A DNA stretch of 21,870 nucleotides from Chara braunii (taxonomy: Eukaryota > Streptophyta > Charophyceae > Charales > Characeae), in the NCBI GenBank assembly GCA_003427395.1, contig BFEA01000388.1, positions 474,350-496,219 on the forward strand. Reading direction: 5' to 3'. Position 1 is the stretch's first letter; each line of letters begins with the position of its first letter. The translations under genes and the position numbers were made by a program. The notes under the pieces are model-generated. The model did not search any database, was not told the origin of the DNA, and saw only the letters and a list, made by a program, of their open reading frames with translations. Of this stretch, positions 1-9,556 are shown in pieces.

Positions 1-1007
1 AACAAAAAAAAAAAAAAAAAAAAGAAGAAAGAAAGAAAGAAAGAAAGAGGCGCCGAGAACCAATCCCTTGATTCCTACTAGCTCCCAATAATAATCCCCA
101 ATTCTTAAAACACCATTTTTCGCCTAACCTCCTCCGCATGGCGAATCAATACAATGAAGCATTGACGCATTCTCCCCTTTAGAGTCTGTAATCCATCTAT
201 TATTAAAAAAAAAAAGAGTCTCAGGCTGTTCGCAGAACTCTTCCCATCTTTCTGGGGGAACTCTATTTGGGAAATTGGGAGCGGTAACTTGGACCAAATT
301 TTGAGGAGATCCAGCTAGAATGGATCCTTGCGCATATCTGCCCTTACAAGTTACAGCCTGCCAATCTGGATCCTTTACATGACTCGTGGCTGGAGTTTGA
401 ATCCTCGAGTCCGTGGGATAGACCAAAACCTATTCTCAAGCCACATCTTTGGAGTCGTCCCTTCAGGGACTTCAGGTGCCAACCTGGCGATCTTTTTTTA
501 GGGCCTGAGAGGGCCTGAGACTCCGTGCCTACCCATATGAAGCAGAAGTTCACTGAAAGTTTCGCCTGCTTCACCACATTTCATTCATTTTGAAGTATTT
601 GTTGCAGCTCCTTCCGGGCCGCATGGGTGTTAGAGGTTATGGTCTCGACTATGGATGCTCTGGCTTCTCTGGCCTGCATGTAGCCGTATGTGCTTTGGCG
701 GATTTCATGCGAGCACCTTCTTCTCCACGCAGCCGAAAAATGTACAATCAGCCTTGCGAGTTTGAAGAGATTCATCACATCATAAAGGGCGACCAGTGAC
801 CCAAACGTCGCGAGGTATCACCTAGCAGGAGCGCTTAGGTGTCTCGTGGCAAGTGAGTGCCAGCGAGGTAGTGTCATGCTGCATGATCCTGCATCCCACC
901 AGCCCCACAGTTCAGTCACCACTGGACAATGTAGGAGGCAGAGCTCGAAGGTGGCTGTCCTTTCTTTGGGTGTCGATGCGCCGCAGAATGTCGACAGTGT
1001 GGACAAC

Positions 1008-1010
<3 letters not shown>
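1..1010. other. Unrecognised AT-rich flank with no identifiable gene
   Basis: The window opens with a poly-A run followed by GAAA repeats at about 1-50. On the minus strand two open stretches share one frame (581-778 and 344-577) and are separated by one TGA, and a third lies at 124-426. Their composition is protein-like, but I recognise no domain, so they may be remnants of a mobile element. No RNA gene was seen here. Confidence 0.4.

Positions 1011-1053
<43 letters not shown>
1011..1053. repeat. (TC)n microsatellite
   Basis: This is an uninterrupted TC dinucleotide tract of about 21 units. It creates Ser-Leu or Arg-Glu repeat ORFs on both strands that should not be annotated as proteins. 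Confidence 0.98.
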
Positions 1054-1057
<4 letters not shown>

Positions 1058-1090
1058 GGTTTGTCCTAGTTGTTAGGAAGTCAGGAGTAA

Positions 1091-1180
1091 GAGGACCATT
1101 TAAACACGATTTGAGCCTGGCCCACCCGCGTAAAAAAGAGGACCATTTAAACACGATTTGAGCCTGGCCCACCCGCGTAA
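1091..1180. repeat. 47-bp-period tandem duplication
   Basis: A 43-bp block starting GAGGACCATTTAAACACG occurs twice without change, at 1091-1133 and 1138-1180, separated by a few A-rich bases. A poly-G run follows at about 1207-1216. No function is apparent. Confidence 0.9.
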
Positions 1181-1357
1181 CAAGGCTTGCCTGATCATGC
1201 TTCAACTGGGGGGGGGGGCTGGGCGGGGTAACCGTTATCTCCCTAGCCCTACTGCCAGTGCCTATAACTGCTGTCCAGTCCAAGCCGCCCTCTGAGATGG
1301 TGAGGTGATAGTCCTGAGTGATTAACACTGAGGCAGTAGAGTGAAAATACGTGTGCG

Positions 1358-1467
1358 CTACCGTCTTCACCTGAATAGAACGCCCAGTCATTATCGCTGC
1401 ATCTGGACTGAAAGTTGTGCCAAATACAGCTATAATGACCGCCGTTCTATTCGGGTGACGACGGTAG
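1358..1467. mobile_element. Foldback MITE, copy 1 (110 bp)
   Basis: The ends are inverted repeats: CTACCGTCTTCACCTGAATA at the left and the complement of a close variant at the right (ending GACGACGGTAG). The stem is roughly 30 bp around a short centre. A second copy of the same family lies at 3873-3983, so this is a family and not a chance hairpin. The element is too short to encode anything. If the termini are read as CC...GG, both copies are bordered by TA, which would fit a TA target site, but the palindrome extends one base beyond it. Confidence 0.85.
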
Positions 1468-1640
1468 GAGAATTGATGAGAGGATGGGTAGCCGTTCTGA
1501 CCTTACATGGAGGATGCACCGCTAAGCTCTTGCAACAGACACCCAAGCAATTGAAGTTATCAAACTGAATGTCCCATAATTTTATAGGAACTTGAATACA
1601 CTCTCATCTCAAGCTCAACACACGGAATAACAACTGAGTT

Positions 1641-3443
1641 TTGGAAATGCTCACTCACTTCCACGACGTAGTCCGGTCCAAGGTGGATAGACGACGTTTG
1701 ACTCAGCAGCAATTTGAAAGTGTTGACTTGGACAGAGACATGACGATGCCGGAACTCGTGCAAGCCGTGCGATCGTTGGCTGCACACAAGACTGTGACGC
1801 ACGAGTTTACGTGTTCACACTGTGGAAGCCGTGCGATCCGTTGGGAATTTCAGAATCTCCTATTGGGCCTTGTCAACTTTCAGGTTTGGGACAAAACGCT
1901 ACTATAAAAAAGATGAATCCGATGACGGACCAGATTTCAACATTCAGTAGATATGCTATTACAAAACGCTACTTCAAGGATCAATGTGAATGGTACACTG
2001 TCGCAGCGAATACCACTGTCTAGATCCGTCCCGCTAGGATGTCCAGTTGCCCCTTCCCTCTATATCTTATACGTCGAATCATGCACGCTATGATCCAACA
2101 AAAAAAAAACTCCGATTTCCCTGGATTCTTGCTCCCATCGGGCGATAGGCTGAAATCTGAAGGTTTTGCCGACGACTCCGTAGCTTTAACCCCAGTCCCT
2201 GATCAGGTCTTCCATGCCCTGCAACAATCAGTTGTCAATGATCTTTTCTGTCACATTTCACAAGCGGCAGTCAATCGGACCAAATCTTCAATCCTTGTCC
2301 CTTCGAGAGCTCAATCCCCGGACCATTGGGGATTGAGAGTTGTGGTCCCGGCACGACAAGAAAGATTGATGGACCCCTCTCCTCTTTGTTTGGCCAGTTT
2401 GCAGTCTGCGCTTTAGCCGCGGCCCAGGGCCCCAGACAGAAAGGAGTCGACGGCCTTTTCGGTCGGGTCTTGGTGATTAATAATAACACGCTATTGTCCA
2501 CTCTTTGGTAAATTGGTACCATCAAGTGATTTTTTAGTTTGATTCCTCTTCCCTGCATTCTATATATCAATTGCTCACACACTTTCTCTTGGAAAGAGGA
2601 AGTCGGTCAAGACAACTTCTTGCCTCAGGTTGCATGGGATGTTATCACACAGCCAAGAAGGAAAAGGCGGACTGACGATATTAGACCTGGAGCGACAGAT
2701 TGCAGTGCTGCTATCTCTACTATGTGTGCCGTGGGCTATGTTGGAAGCATCTACCTGTCCTTCTTGGCGTCAGCTTGCTGAATTTTCTTCGTTTTCTTAA
2801 CCGGGAATGGAATACTCTGCGGTACGTTCCGTTGGCAGCACTCCATCCAGTTTATCTCAGGAAAAGGTTGCTGCCGGGAATGTGGGCTGGCATTCTTAAA
2901 GCACCCGTACCTTTCCCGGCCCTTTTTTTCTACCTCCGAGCATGTCGTGTAAAGGCGCATGCAGCTTCAGGCTGGACGTTCAGCAAGGGCAACTCAAAGG
3001 TACTGGCGGTTCAACGCACCAGGACACGGCTACCTGGGCCGCGGGCCTGACACCTCGAATTCCGGAAGTGCGAAACGAAAAAGGGACCGCCGATCCAATT
3101 TATCAAGGGCTAGCCCAGCGTTTGACGTTTCAGCCTCGTTGGTGGCGACAAGTTTCCGACTGCAAGGCCGGGGCCGTGTACTCGCGGTTGAAGGCTTGGA
3201 AGCTGTCCCCCCTGCCCACAGTTAGGACCTCCGCTACCCGTTGCAAGACGATTGTTGACTCGGCCATCGTTTGACAACCCGGTTATTCTTTCTCGGAACG
3301 GAGCTCCGGTACGTTTTGCATGTTTTAGGGTGGGTGCGTTCGCCGTTTGGAGATGCTTGGCTGTCGCGAGGAATCGGTGGGCGCATTTAACGATTTATGG
3401 ACAGCCTTTTGAGAACAGAAAGGATAACTTTTGGTATTTGTAG
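1641..3443 (+). pseudogene. Decayed LINE (non-LTR retrotransposon) reverse transcriptase
   Basis: LINE reverse transcriptase landmarks appear in order on the plus strand in different frames. They are a helical N-terminal block ending VRSLAAHKT (about 1641-1794), HEF followed after a frameshift by YVFTLW (about 1800), NVNGTLSQRIPLSRS then LGCPVAPSLYILYVE (about 1985-2080), FADDS as the catalytic YxDD-type box (about 2166), VNRTKSSILV (about 2274-2303), GLFGRVLVINNNTLLSTLW (about 2452-2511), and GGLTILDLERQ (about 2668-2700). Codons expected after AAHKT (a SPGxDG-type block) and the whole motif A region are missing, so the copy carries internal deletions as well as at least four frameshifts. 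The 3' limit near 3443 is uncertain. Such enzymes copy their own RNA at a nicked chromosomal target; this copy cannot. Confidence 0.85.
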
Positions 3444-3663
3444 CAATTAGACTCTGTACAAAATCGCAGTTAGCTTTTTTTTTTAAGTTTTTTTGTTGTT
3501 AATTAGAATTGGTAACGGCATTAATTAGAATTAGAATTGTTAAATAGCGAAAAGGCCACAGTTAAGGACAGCCAAGAATGTATGTTCCCTTCTCTGGTAG
3601 GACTTGGGGACTGCTGACCTTTCTTTGTTTTATTGCTTCCTTTTCTTCTTCTTTTTTCCGTTG
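3444..3663. other. AT-rich spacer
   Basis: This is T-rich DNA after the LINE remnant with repeated TTAATTAGAATT-like words around 3500-3540. It might be LINE 3' UTR. No gene was seen. Confidence 0.35.
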
Positions 3664-3780
3664 AAAAAAATTGGACCATTTCTCAATTTCTGCGTGTCAT
3701 CCTTACTTGCACAGGGGCCATACATGCTAATCTTCATTCTCTGTACTAGCGTTCCAATTTTAACGGATGTCCCGAAGGAC
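3664..3780 (-). ncRNA. U6: U6 snRNA-like sequence, probably a pseudogene
   Basis: Read on the minus strand from 3780, the sequence shows the U6 hallmarks in order. They are a 5' stem GTCC-TTCG-GGAC, ACATCCG, AAAATTGGAACG, the invariant ACAGAGA box (about 3744-3738), GATTAGCATG with the catalytic AGC triad, GGCCCCTG, GGATGACACGCA, and GAGAAATGGTCCAA followed by T7 (3670-3664), a Pol III terminator. Compared with the very conserved plant U6, four insertions of 3-4 nt interrupt the core. They read as tiny duplications: TA-G-TA, GAA-T-GAA, ATG-T-ATG and AAG-T-AAG. The stretch about 30 bp upstream shows no clear TATA box. In the spliceosome U6 pairs with U2/U4 and forms the catalytic core; these insertions would disturb it, so a non-functional copy is likely. 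Confidence 0.85.
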
Positions 3781-3872
3781 ATTTTTTTGCTTCCTTTTCT
3801 TGTTTTGTCTGTAATTGGTTTTAGAGTCTTTTCGGCTGTTTTTTAGCCTTCCTGCAAGCTACTGTAGATAGA

Positions 3873-3983
3873 CTACCGTCTTCACCCGAATAGAACGCCC
3901 GGTAATTATCGCCGTATCTGGGCTGAAATTTGTGCCAAATACAGTTATAATGACCGGGCGTTCTATTCGGGCGAAGACGGTAG
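3873..3983. mobile_element. Foldback MITE, copy 2 (111 bp)
   Basis: This is the second copy of the family at 1358-1467, with terminal inverted repeats CTACCGTCTTCACCCGAATA and its near-perfect complement. The stem match is better than in copy 1, which suggests a younger insertion. The interior (TAATTATCGCCGTATCTGGG and on) aligns base for base with copy 1 apart from scattered substitutions. Confidence 0.88.
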
Positions 3984-4135
3984 GCAGTTTTGAGTTTTGA
4001 GACCGTTTGATTGAGATACTGCTGCAGTCAGAGATAAGCCAGGCCAGAGTGCCTGGCTGGCTCATCCCAAACAGCTTCAGCGCATGATCTTAAGGGACGC
4101 TGGGCCCGTTTCCCAACTTATAAATTATAATTGAA

Positions 4136-4212
4136 TTTACCTGGGGCTGGTCAGTTTGAGCCTTTGAGGACGGTATCTCAAGGCCATTGCCCTTTTTGGA
4201 AAAAAAAGAGAG
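4136..4212 (+). mobile_element. SINE 3' tail fragment
   Basis: GGGCTGGTCAGTT, TATCTCAAGGCCATTGCCC and a following A-rich tail match the body and tail of the tRNA-derived SINE at 14021-14200. The tRNA-like head with its A and B boxes is absent here, so this is a 5'-truncated or diverged copy. Confidence 0.75.
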
Positions 4213-4284
4213 ATCTCTCAGGGTTCGCCTTGATCATCTACCGAGCAGACACTCTGGACAGGCACTCCCCACAAAAAAATAGAT

Positions 4285-4417
4285 ACACGAGGATGAAAAG
4301 GTGTGTCTGTCCAGGTAAGGAAGGACAAAATGCAAGACGCACTCGAAGTAATAAACACACGAGGATGAAAAGGTGTGTCAGGACAAACTGCAAAGTGATG
4401 CACTCGAAGTAATAAAC
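4285..4417. repeat. Imperfect 72-bp tandem duplication
   Basis: ACACGAGGATGAAAAGGTGT occurs at 4285 and again at 4357. GCACTCGAAGTAATAAAC occurs after each copy. The units differ by small indels. Confidence 0.85.
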
Positions 4418-5650
4418 ATTCGCACAATATAAATATAACAAAACCCAGCCCATTTGGCTGAATGGATGGTACTCACATGTAACTATTACCAAACAGTTCA
4501 TGAGTTCGATGGCATCAAAGATGCATTTTCTACGGGATCCCAAAGCCACCAACCGCCCCAACCTAGCTCATGATAAGCCCGCCAACTTCCCCATCGTAAT
4601 CCTACTGTTCAAAAAAGGAAAGGGCTACCGCGCCGCTCAGAACAACACACACACACACACAGACAAAAAAAAAAAACAAAAAAAAAACAAAAAAAAAAAA
4701 CGAAAGAGAAAACGAACTAATGCAGAGACTGACACAACAACGGCTGACAGGGAAAAGGATGCAGTCCATGTGGCTGAATGGTACACCCAGCATTTTCAGG
4801 AGCTGCGAGATGCCGTTCCGCAGCAGTGCTTAAGGATGGTTACAGAACCCCCAGAGGATTCAACCTCCCTTTGGTAAGTGATTTGATTGGCCGTGGATTA
4901 TCATCGGGGCATTAAGCTGCAAGTCTGGCCAGTCAGAGCATGGTCCCATCAGCAGGAGGGGCAACATGTCTAACGGATATGGTGGGCGAAGCGCGGAGAA
5001 CAGTGTGATAAAAGAAGCGCACCGGATCTATAGCAGTCCCGGAAATAGTTGAACAGACTACCGATAAAGAAGAAATCGACGGGGATTATTTGGTTCCAAT
5101 AGATCCTGGTATTGTTTGGCATCAATAGATCTTCAGTACCCTAAGTCTCCTTATTTCAAGCCGCCGTGCTTTACACAGAGTTTTTAAGGTGGCGAGGAGT
5201 CGTTTTTCCCTCCAACCACGTGGTTAGCAGTGGGGGTTATTTTCGGTAAATTTTGCACTGAAACTATCAATTTTTTTTCTTTTTTTCTTTTTTTCTTGAT
5301 TTGTTTTTTGTGTGTGTGTGGTATGCATGTGCTTTAGGGTACATCATGTATTCAGTTTTGACATATTCCGGCCAATAATGAAAAAGTTGACATTTCAATG
5401 ATTTCATCGAAATCGTTAAACGCTTATTTTTAACTCGGAAAGTGTTTTTGCTTTAGGGGTTTATTATTTTATAGTGTTTTGTCACTTCTGTTTTTTTTTT
5501 TCTTTTTTTTTTTTCGTTTTCTGTGATTCCAAAACTGTTCATTTCTAAAGATTTCCACTACATTGCTTGTGGTCATGTGGCGAAGATGGCGAATTTTTGG
5601 CCCTCTGTTAACCGCTGTTTTGCGTCGCTGCGCTAAAGGGTGTATTGATC
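4418..5650. other. Long stretch without a recognisable gene
   Basis: The region holds a (CA)n plus A-rich tract at about 4646-4700, an open stretch at 4500-4877 whose middle is low-complexity Lys, and T-rich DNA from 5260 to 5540. No conserved domain could be assigned with confidence and no RNA gene was seen. Confidence 0.4.
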
Positions 5651-5654
5651 CAGC

Positions 5655-6190
5655 AGGTAGCTGGGATGGTTGGTCATTTGGTTGGTTGGTTGGTTGGTTG
5701 GTTGGTTGGTTGTTTCAACTACTTGGTTGGTTGGTTCAACTTGGTTCAGTGGCTGGTTCGTTCGTTAGTTAACCGTTGTGGCGACTGCAAAGACGTTGAG
5801 GAGTCAACCAGTCGTGGCAATAAGGGCGGTGATAAGAAACGACGAGGGTAACAATGACGACAAATGTAAACCAGATGCGGATGACAACCAGTCATTATGG
5901 TGACGGAGCACACAACCCATAACTTACGGTCGACGTTTAGTTTGTTCGTCGGCTGGTTGGTTGGTTGGTCAGTTGCTTGGTTGGTTCAACTTGGTTGGTT
6001 GGTTCAACTTGGTTCATTGGCTGGTTCGTTCGTTAGTTAACCGTTGTGGCGATTGCAAAGACATTGAGGAGTCAACCAGTCGTGGCAATAAGGGCGGTGA
6101 TAAGAAACGACGAGGGTAACAATGACGACAAATGTAAACCACATGTGGATGACAACCAGTCGTTATGGTGACGGAGCACACAACCCATAA
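5655..6190. repeat. (TTGG)n tracts inside a 268-bp tandem duplication
   Basis: TTGG repeats at about 5670-5712 and 5950-6010 precede two copies of a roughly 198-bp block, 5725-5922 and 5993-6190, with an offset of 268. The copies differ at a handful of positions (for example GACTGC/GATTGC and GATGCGG/CATGTGG). Gly-Trp-Leu-Val peptides predicted here are artefacts of the repeat. Confidence 0.9.
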
Positions 6191-6495
6191 TGGTGGCAGA
6201 AGGGACAATGCTGTGAAAATGGAAACGGTAATGGTAACGTCAACTGCGCTGCGAATGAAGACAAGGTGATAGCAGCCGAGACATCGTGACTACGACATCG
6301 ACGACGGCTCTTATGATGACAGTGCCAAGGATCGCATCGACAATGAAAATGAGGATGTGGTCCTACGGCATAGACCAAAGATGCCTCAACGTCCACATGA
6401 ATGTAGTCATGGTAGACTGATGAGGAGTGTTTTGATGTTTGCTGCAGTAGCAGTTTGAAGGGGCCAGCAAAGCACCCCGCAACCCACCTTGCAAA

Positions 6496-6617
6496 CCTGG
6501 GTTTGCACGGACAGAGTTTTGTGAACCTTGGTTTGCACGGCCAGAGTTTTGTGAACCTTGGCTTGCACGGCCAGAGTTTTGTGGACCTGGGTTTGCCAAG
6601 GCCAGAGTATTGTGAAC
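6496..6617. repeat. 30-bp minisatellite, about four units
   Basis: The unit is close to TTGCACGGCCAGAGTTTTGT plus GAACCTTGG. Successive copies differ by a few substitutions, and the last has an indel (GCCAAGGCC). The unit length is a multiple of three, so frames stay open on both strands, but no gene context supports translation. Confidence 0.9.
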
Positions 6618-7349
6618 CAGCCTGCACACCAGGCTACCAGCTGCCTTCCCGTTGGAGAGCTTGCCCAACTACTTGCCATTGTTCAACACAGTGATGCCGC
6701 AAGCAGGTCTGGCAGCACCCCGCTAGGCCGCCACCCGAGGGTAAGAACCTAGTTACGTGGCTCGCGTGGCCGTGCTGCACACCCGAGTAAGTCGCCCGGG
6801 GGTCACCTGCATGGGGCACCGCGTGCAGGCAAAATCAGGCCTTTTCTAAATTTCTTTCCTTCTTTTATTTCCGGAGAGTTTTTTCTGCACATGGCCAGAG
6901 GAGCCCAAATCCAGGCTCCTTTCTCTTTTCAAGTGTTGGCTGTGAAGGGGGAGGAGGGGGATATAAATTGCTTTTCAAGGGGCTGAAGGGGTCTAAAGGG
7001 GGGTGCTTTAGTCTGCCTCTGTTGTTTTCTTTTTTCATCTTCGTATCCGTGACGAGTTCTGATATGACCCTCAGCCGAAGGTCGTTTGCGTTGCAAATTG
7101 CAATTCTACACAACATTTCTTTTTCTGGATTTTTTTTTTTTTTTTTTTTTCACTTTTCGCACTAGGACTGCCTGGAACCCTTCCTGGGGTTCATGCCCGG
7201 CCGGGCACCCGGGCGTGTGTCCGGGCACAAGTTGGGTACCCGGGCCACCGACAAAACAGCCTAGGGAAAAAGATGATTTCTCGCCATCAAGGTGCTCGCA
7301 ATTGGTTGAATGAGAGCGTGTAGGTGTTCGATGTGAATGCCTGCCATGC
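6618..7349. other. No identifiable gene; poly-T and CCGGGC-rich patch
   Basis: There is a poly-T run at about 7131-7150. At 7190-7255 a GC-rich patch contains several CCCGGGC/GCCCGG palindromes (for example GCCCGGCCGGGC) that could fold. Nothing else was recognised. Confidence 0.4.
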
Positions 7350-7381
7350 CTGTCTCTTATACACATCTAGATGTGTATAAG
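7350..7381. other. Nextera mate-pair junction adapter (assembly contaminant)
   Basis: CTGTCTCTTATACACATCT (7350-7368) is exactly the 19-bp Tn5 mosaic-end adapter. It is followed immediately by AGATGTGTATAAG (7369-7381), the first 13 bases of its reverse complement. This head-to-head arrangement is the circularisation junction of Nextera mate-pair libraries. DNA on the two sides was probably not adjacent in the genome. Confidence 0.97.
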
Positions 7382-7903
7382 CCCCCTCTCCTCTGCCGAC
7401 CACTGTGCAAACCCCCAGTTCACAAACAAACCACTCAGCACAACCAGAAAAAAGGGGAAAAAAAATCACATCTTAAATTCTTAATCCTCGTGCTGCCCGG
7501 AGACCCAAAAAAAAAGAGACAGTACTGTCCAAAGACTCCAAACTGAGGACTTTACAAACCTGCAAACCAAGACTGCCTGTGAGAAATGGAGAAAAATAGA
7601 GAGCACCAAATTGACAGATTGTACTCAAAGACCCACAGTACCAACATTGACAAGCCCTTCGCGCAACATCGCGCAACCTCCAATCTCAAAATGAAAATTA
7701 CGAAACGGATGAAGCGCTATGCAACGCAACTCGGGGCATACTCACACGAGGACCTTATTTTATTTATTTCTGGACGTAATTGTGGTCACATACATCCAGG
7801 TCCGGCCATCAATGCCGCGAGATAACATTTAAGATAGGGCTAGTGTGAGGACGCCCTCCGACGGATGAACCATTTTTTTTTTTTCCCCAGTTGAAAAAGA
7901 AAC
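7382..7903. other. Unrecognised stretch right of the adapter
   Basis: A plus-strand ORF at 7586-7825 (79 codons) ends in LILFISGRNCGHIHPGP, which faintly recalls the SGDxHPNPGP motif before the endonuclease in some CR1-like LINEs. The canonical Asn-Pro-Gly-Pro is not present. No gene is assigned. Confidence 0.3.
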
Positions 7904-8497
7904 TCAGATCCTGAGTCTTTTCCTAAAAAGCATCTGAAACACAACCTGTGCTGCAAGCAGGCTTGGACGTGGAACTGCTACCGGGGACCAGAAGGGCGGT
8001 GGTCCATGGTTCACCACCAAAGTGCCTTCGTGTGCCCTTACGGAAAAATTGGTGGGATTTTGCTTTGCCATTGTGCCCAATGAATGCTGCCTGCGCCTTA
8101 ATTGCCCAATTCCACCTTCAACTCCAAAATCCAAATGTGCTTTGTTCCACACGCGGCGCCAAGGATGTTGGCCTACCTGTGGACTCGACTCCTCAGCAAG
8201 GTCATCCAAACGCCTTGCCTCATAGTATAGATAGTGCCGAAGACTGGGGCTAGCCCTCTCCATCCACCCATCATAGCAATGAGCCTGAGGCACGCTACTG
8301 TTTACAGGATGACAAGTGGTGGTGCAGTCATTCTCCTCTAGCAGGCCAGCATCATCGGCAGAAAACATGACGTTTGGACCTAATGCTCCAAGTACAAGCT
8401 CGCTGTCGTCGTCAGAAGCATGTGGCTGACAAGGGTCTCTCCTGGAATCCAGAAGCTCACTGCATCGCACAGACATAAGGACGACCACCACCAGCAC
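7904..8497 (-). CDS. Hypothetical ORF, 197 codons, unrecognised
   Basis: This is one of the longer open frames without simple-sequence composition. The first part is acidic and Ser/Asp-rich and the C-terminal half is basic (for example QLRRRQHSLG and LFRKRLRI at the end). I recognise no domain, signal peptide or membrane segment. A plus-strand frame (7948-8253) is also open over part of it. It may be an exon, part of a transposon, or chance. Confidence 0.25.
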   Translation of the reverse strand: MLVVVVLMSVRCSELLDSRRDPCQPHASDDDSELVLGALGPNVMFSADDAGLLEENDCTTTCHPVNSSVPQAHCYDGWMERASPSLRHYLYYEARRLDDLAEESSPQVGQHPWRRVWNKAHLDFGVEGGIGQLRRRQHSLGTMAKQNPTNFSVRAHEGTLVVNHGPPPFWSPVAVPRPSLLAAQVVFQMLFRKRLRI

Positions 8498-8609
8498 AGC
8501 ACGTGTAAATCACGAAACAGCATTCATTTGAATATGTAACAATAACTTGATACATCAAACAAGCCCCTCTTCAAGCGCGCTGGCGATAGATCAAACGCAT
8601 TCGCACCTG

Positions 8610-8741
8610 TTAAACCACCAGTACCTCCACATTCTTAGGCCGTTAACGCGGTGGCCGAATCAGTCCACGCGAGTTCATATGCATTTGTGTCAGAGCCTCC
8701 CCAGAGGGGACCTAAGACCCCCTGGGGTACTGGTGGTTTAA
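8610..8741. mobile_element. Small inverted-repeat element with TTAA ends
   Basis: TTAAACCACCAGTACC (8610-8625) is perfectly inverted at 8726-8741. The complementarity continues inward imperfectly (CTTAGGCC against GGACCTAAG). Read as TTAA|ACCACC...GGTGGT|TTAA, the element would have a piggyBac-type TTAA target site. It is a single copy in this window, so membership of a MITE family is inference. Confidence 0.5.
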
Positions 8742-8744
8742 TCC

Positions 8745-9556
8745 AACAAATTGTGACTGGGTGACAGCTTAAACACAGTTCGACACATCTTCGACAGTCT
8801 GTACGGTTCAGCAGTGGCACTGGAACAAGGTGCATCAAAGAAATCAATGTGCCAGAGATGGTTCAGATGTTCACCAAGGGGGACTCCAAGTGTAGGGAAC
8901 CCTCCACAACAGAGGGGCGCGGAACTGTTCATCCATCCCGTTCAGTCCATTGACTCCATTTCCCCTTCTCATCACAACAACATATATTGTCACACTGTAA
9001 AACAGAGCGCGAAGGCGAAAAAAAGCAAAACAAGGAAAGAAAAAGAAGAAAGGAAGGAAAGCCCCAACTGTTCATCACCTCTTACGTACAAGGCCAGCCA
9101 CGTGGATGACAGGTTGAGTGCTGGCTGCCCCCATCCCCGTGTGTCACAAGGACCCACTTGCACACACTGCCAGCCAAAAGGCAAACTTAGAGGTAAAGAA
9201 AAGGAGGAGGAAACCAAACCTGACAAGGAAAGAAATCGTATCAGTCAGACAAAGCAAATGACACATCCCACAGATAATCCAATTGACTCGTTTTCTCCTT
9301 CACTTCGCATACATGCAAACGGATGGCAATTCACACTGGCGCCAAGCGCCCACTCAGAGCTCAGAGATATGGAAACCGAGAACACAGTTCAGATGCAAAC
9401 TCGTTTCAACAGGCTATGGCGCATGGCACCTGTACATCCCAACTCTCGCACTGTGTCCAACACCACTGTTCGCACATACTCACTCTGGATCACCATGAAT
9501 ACCCCCACACGCATTCACTGTATCACACACTCGTACACACACACTAACACCTAACA
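8745..9556. other. No supported gene; low-complexity Lys/Thr/His ORF
   Basis: A 246-codon plus-strand frame (8814-9554) is open, but it is dominated by A/G-rich and CACA-rich sequence and I do not support it as a gene. It contains a roughly 90-bp block, annotated separately, that is repeated at 11290. Confidence 0.4.
9074..9170. repeat. Dispersed ~90-bp repeat, copy 1
   Basis: This block shares GTACAAGGC, GCCACGT, GCCCCCATCCCCGTGT and CCCACTTG in the same order and spacing with 11290-11375. Substitutions are scattered along the alignment. Both copies sit in A/G-rich surroundings. The family is unknown. Confidence 0.75.

Noticed and set aside
853-1161. Ser-Leu-Ser-Leu and Arg-Glu repeat proteins, also near 13237, 14969 and 20109
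   Set aside because: These are translations of (TC)n/(GA)n microsatellites with no gene context.
4500-4877. LINE RT fragment suggested by VILLFKKG
   Set aside because: Similarity is limited to a few residues and the frame then runs into a (CA)n/poly-A tract.
6417-6450. Hammerhead ribozyme core (CTGATGAG) of the kind found with canonical Penelope elements
   Set aside because: No partner GAAA and no flanking stems were found here, and no other convincing core was seen by eye. Permuted Penelope-like elements are reported to lack canonical hammerheads.
6496-6617. CRISPR-like array
   Set aside because: The units are contiguous tandem repeats without unique spacers, in a eukaryotic context.
8814-9554. 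246-codon plus-strand protein
   Set aside because: The composition follows A/G-rich and CACA-rich DNA, a dispersed repeat lies inside, and no domain is visible.
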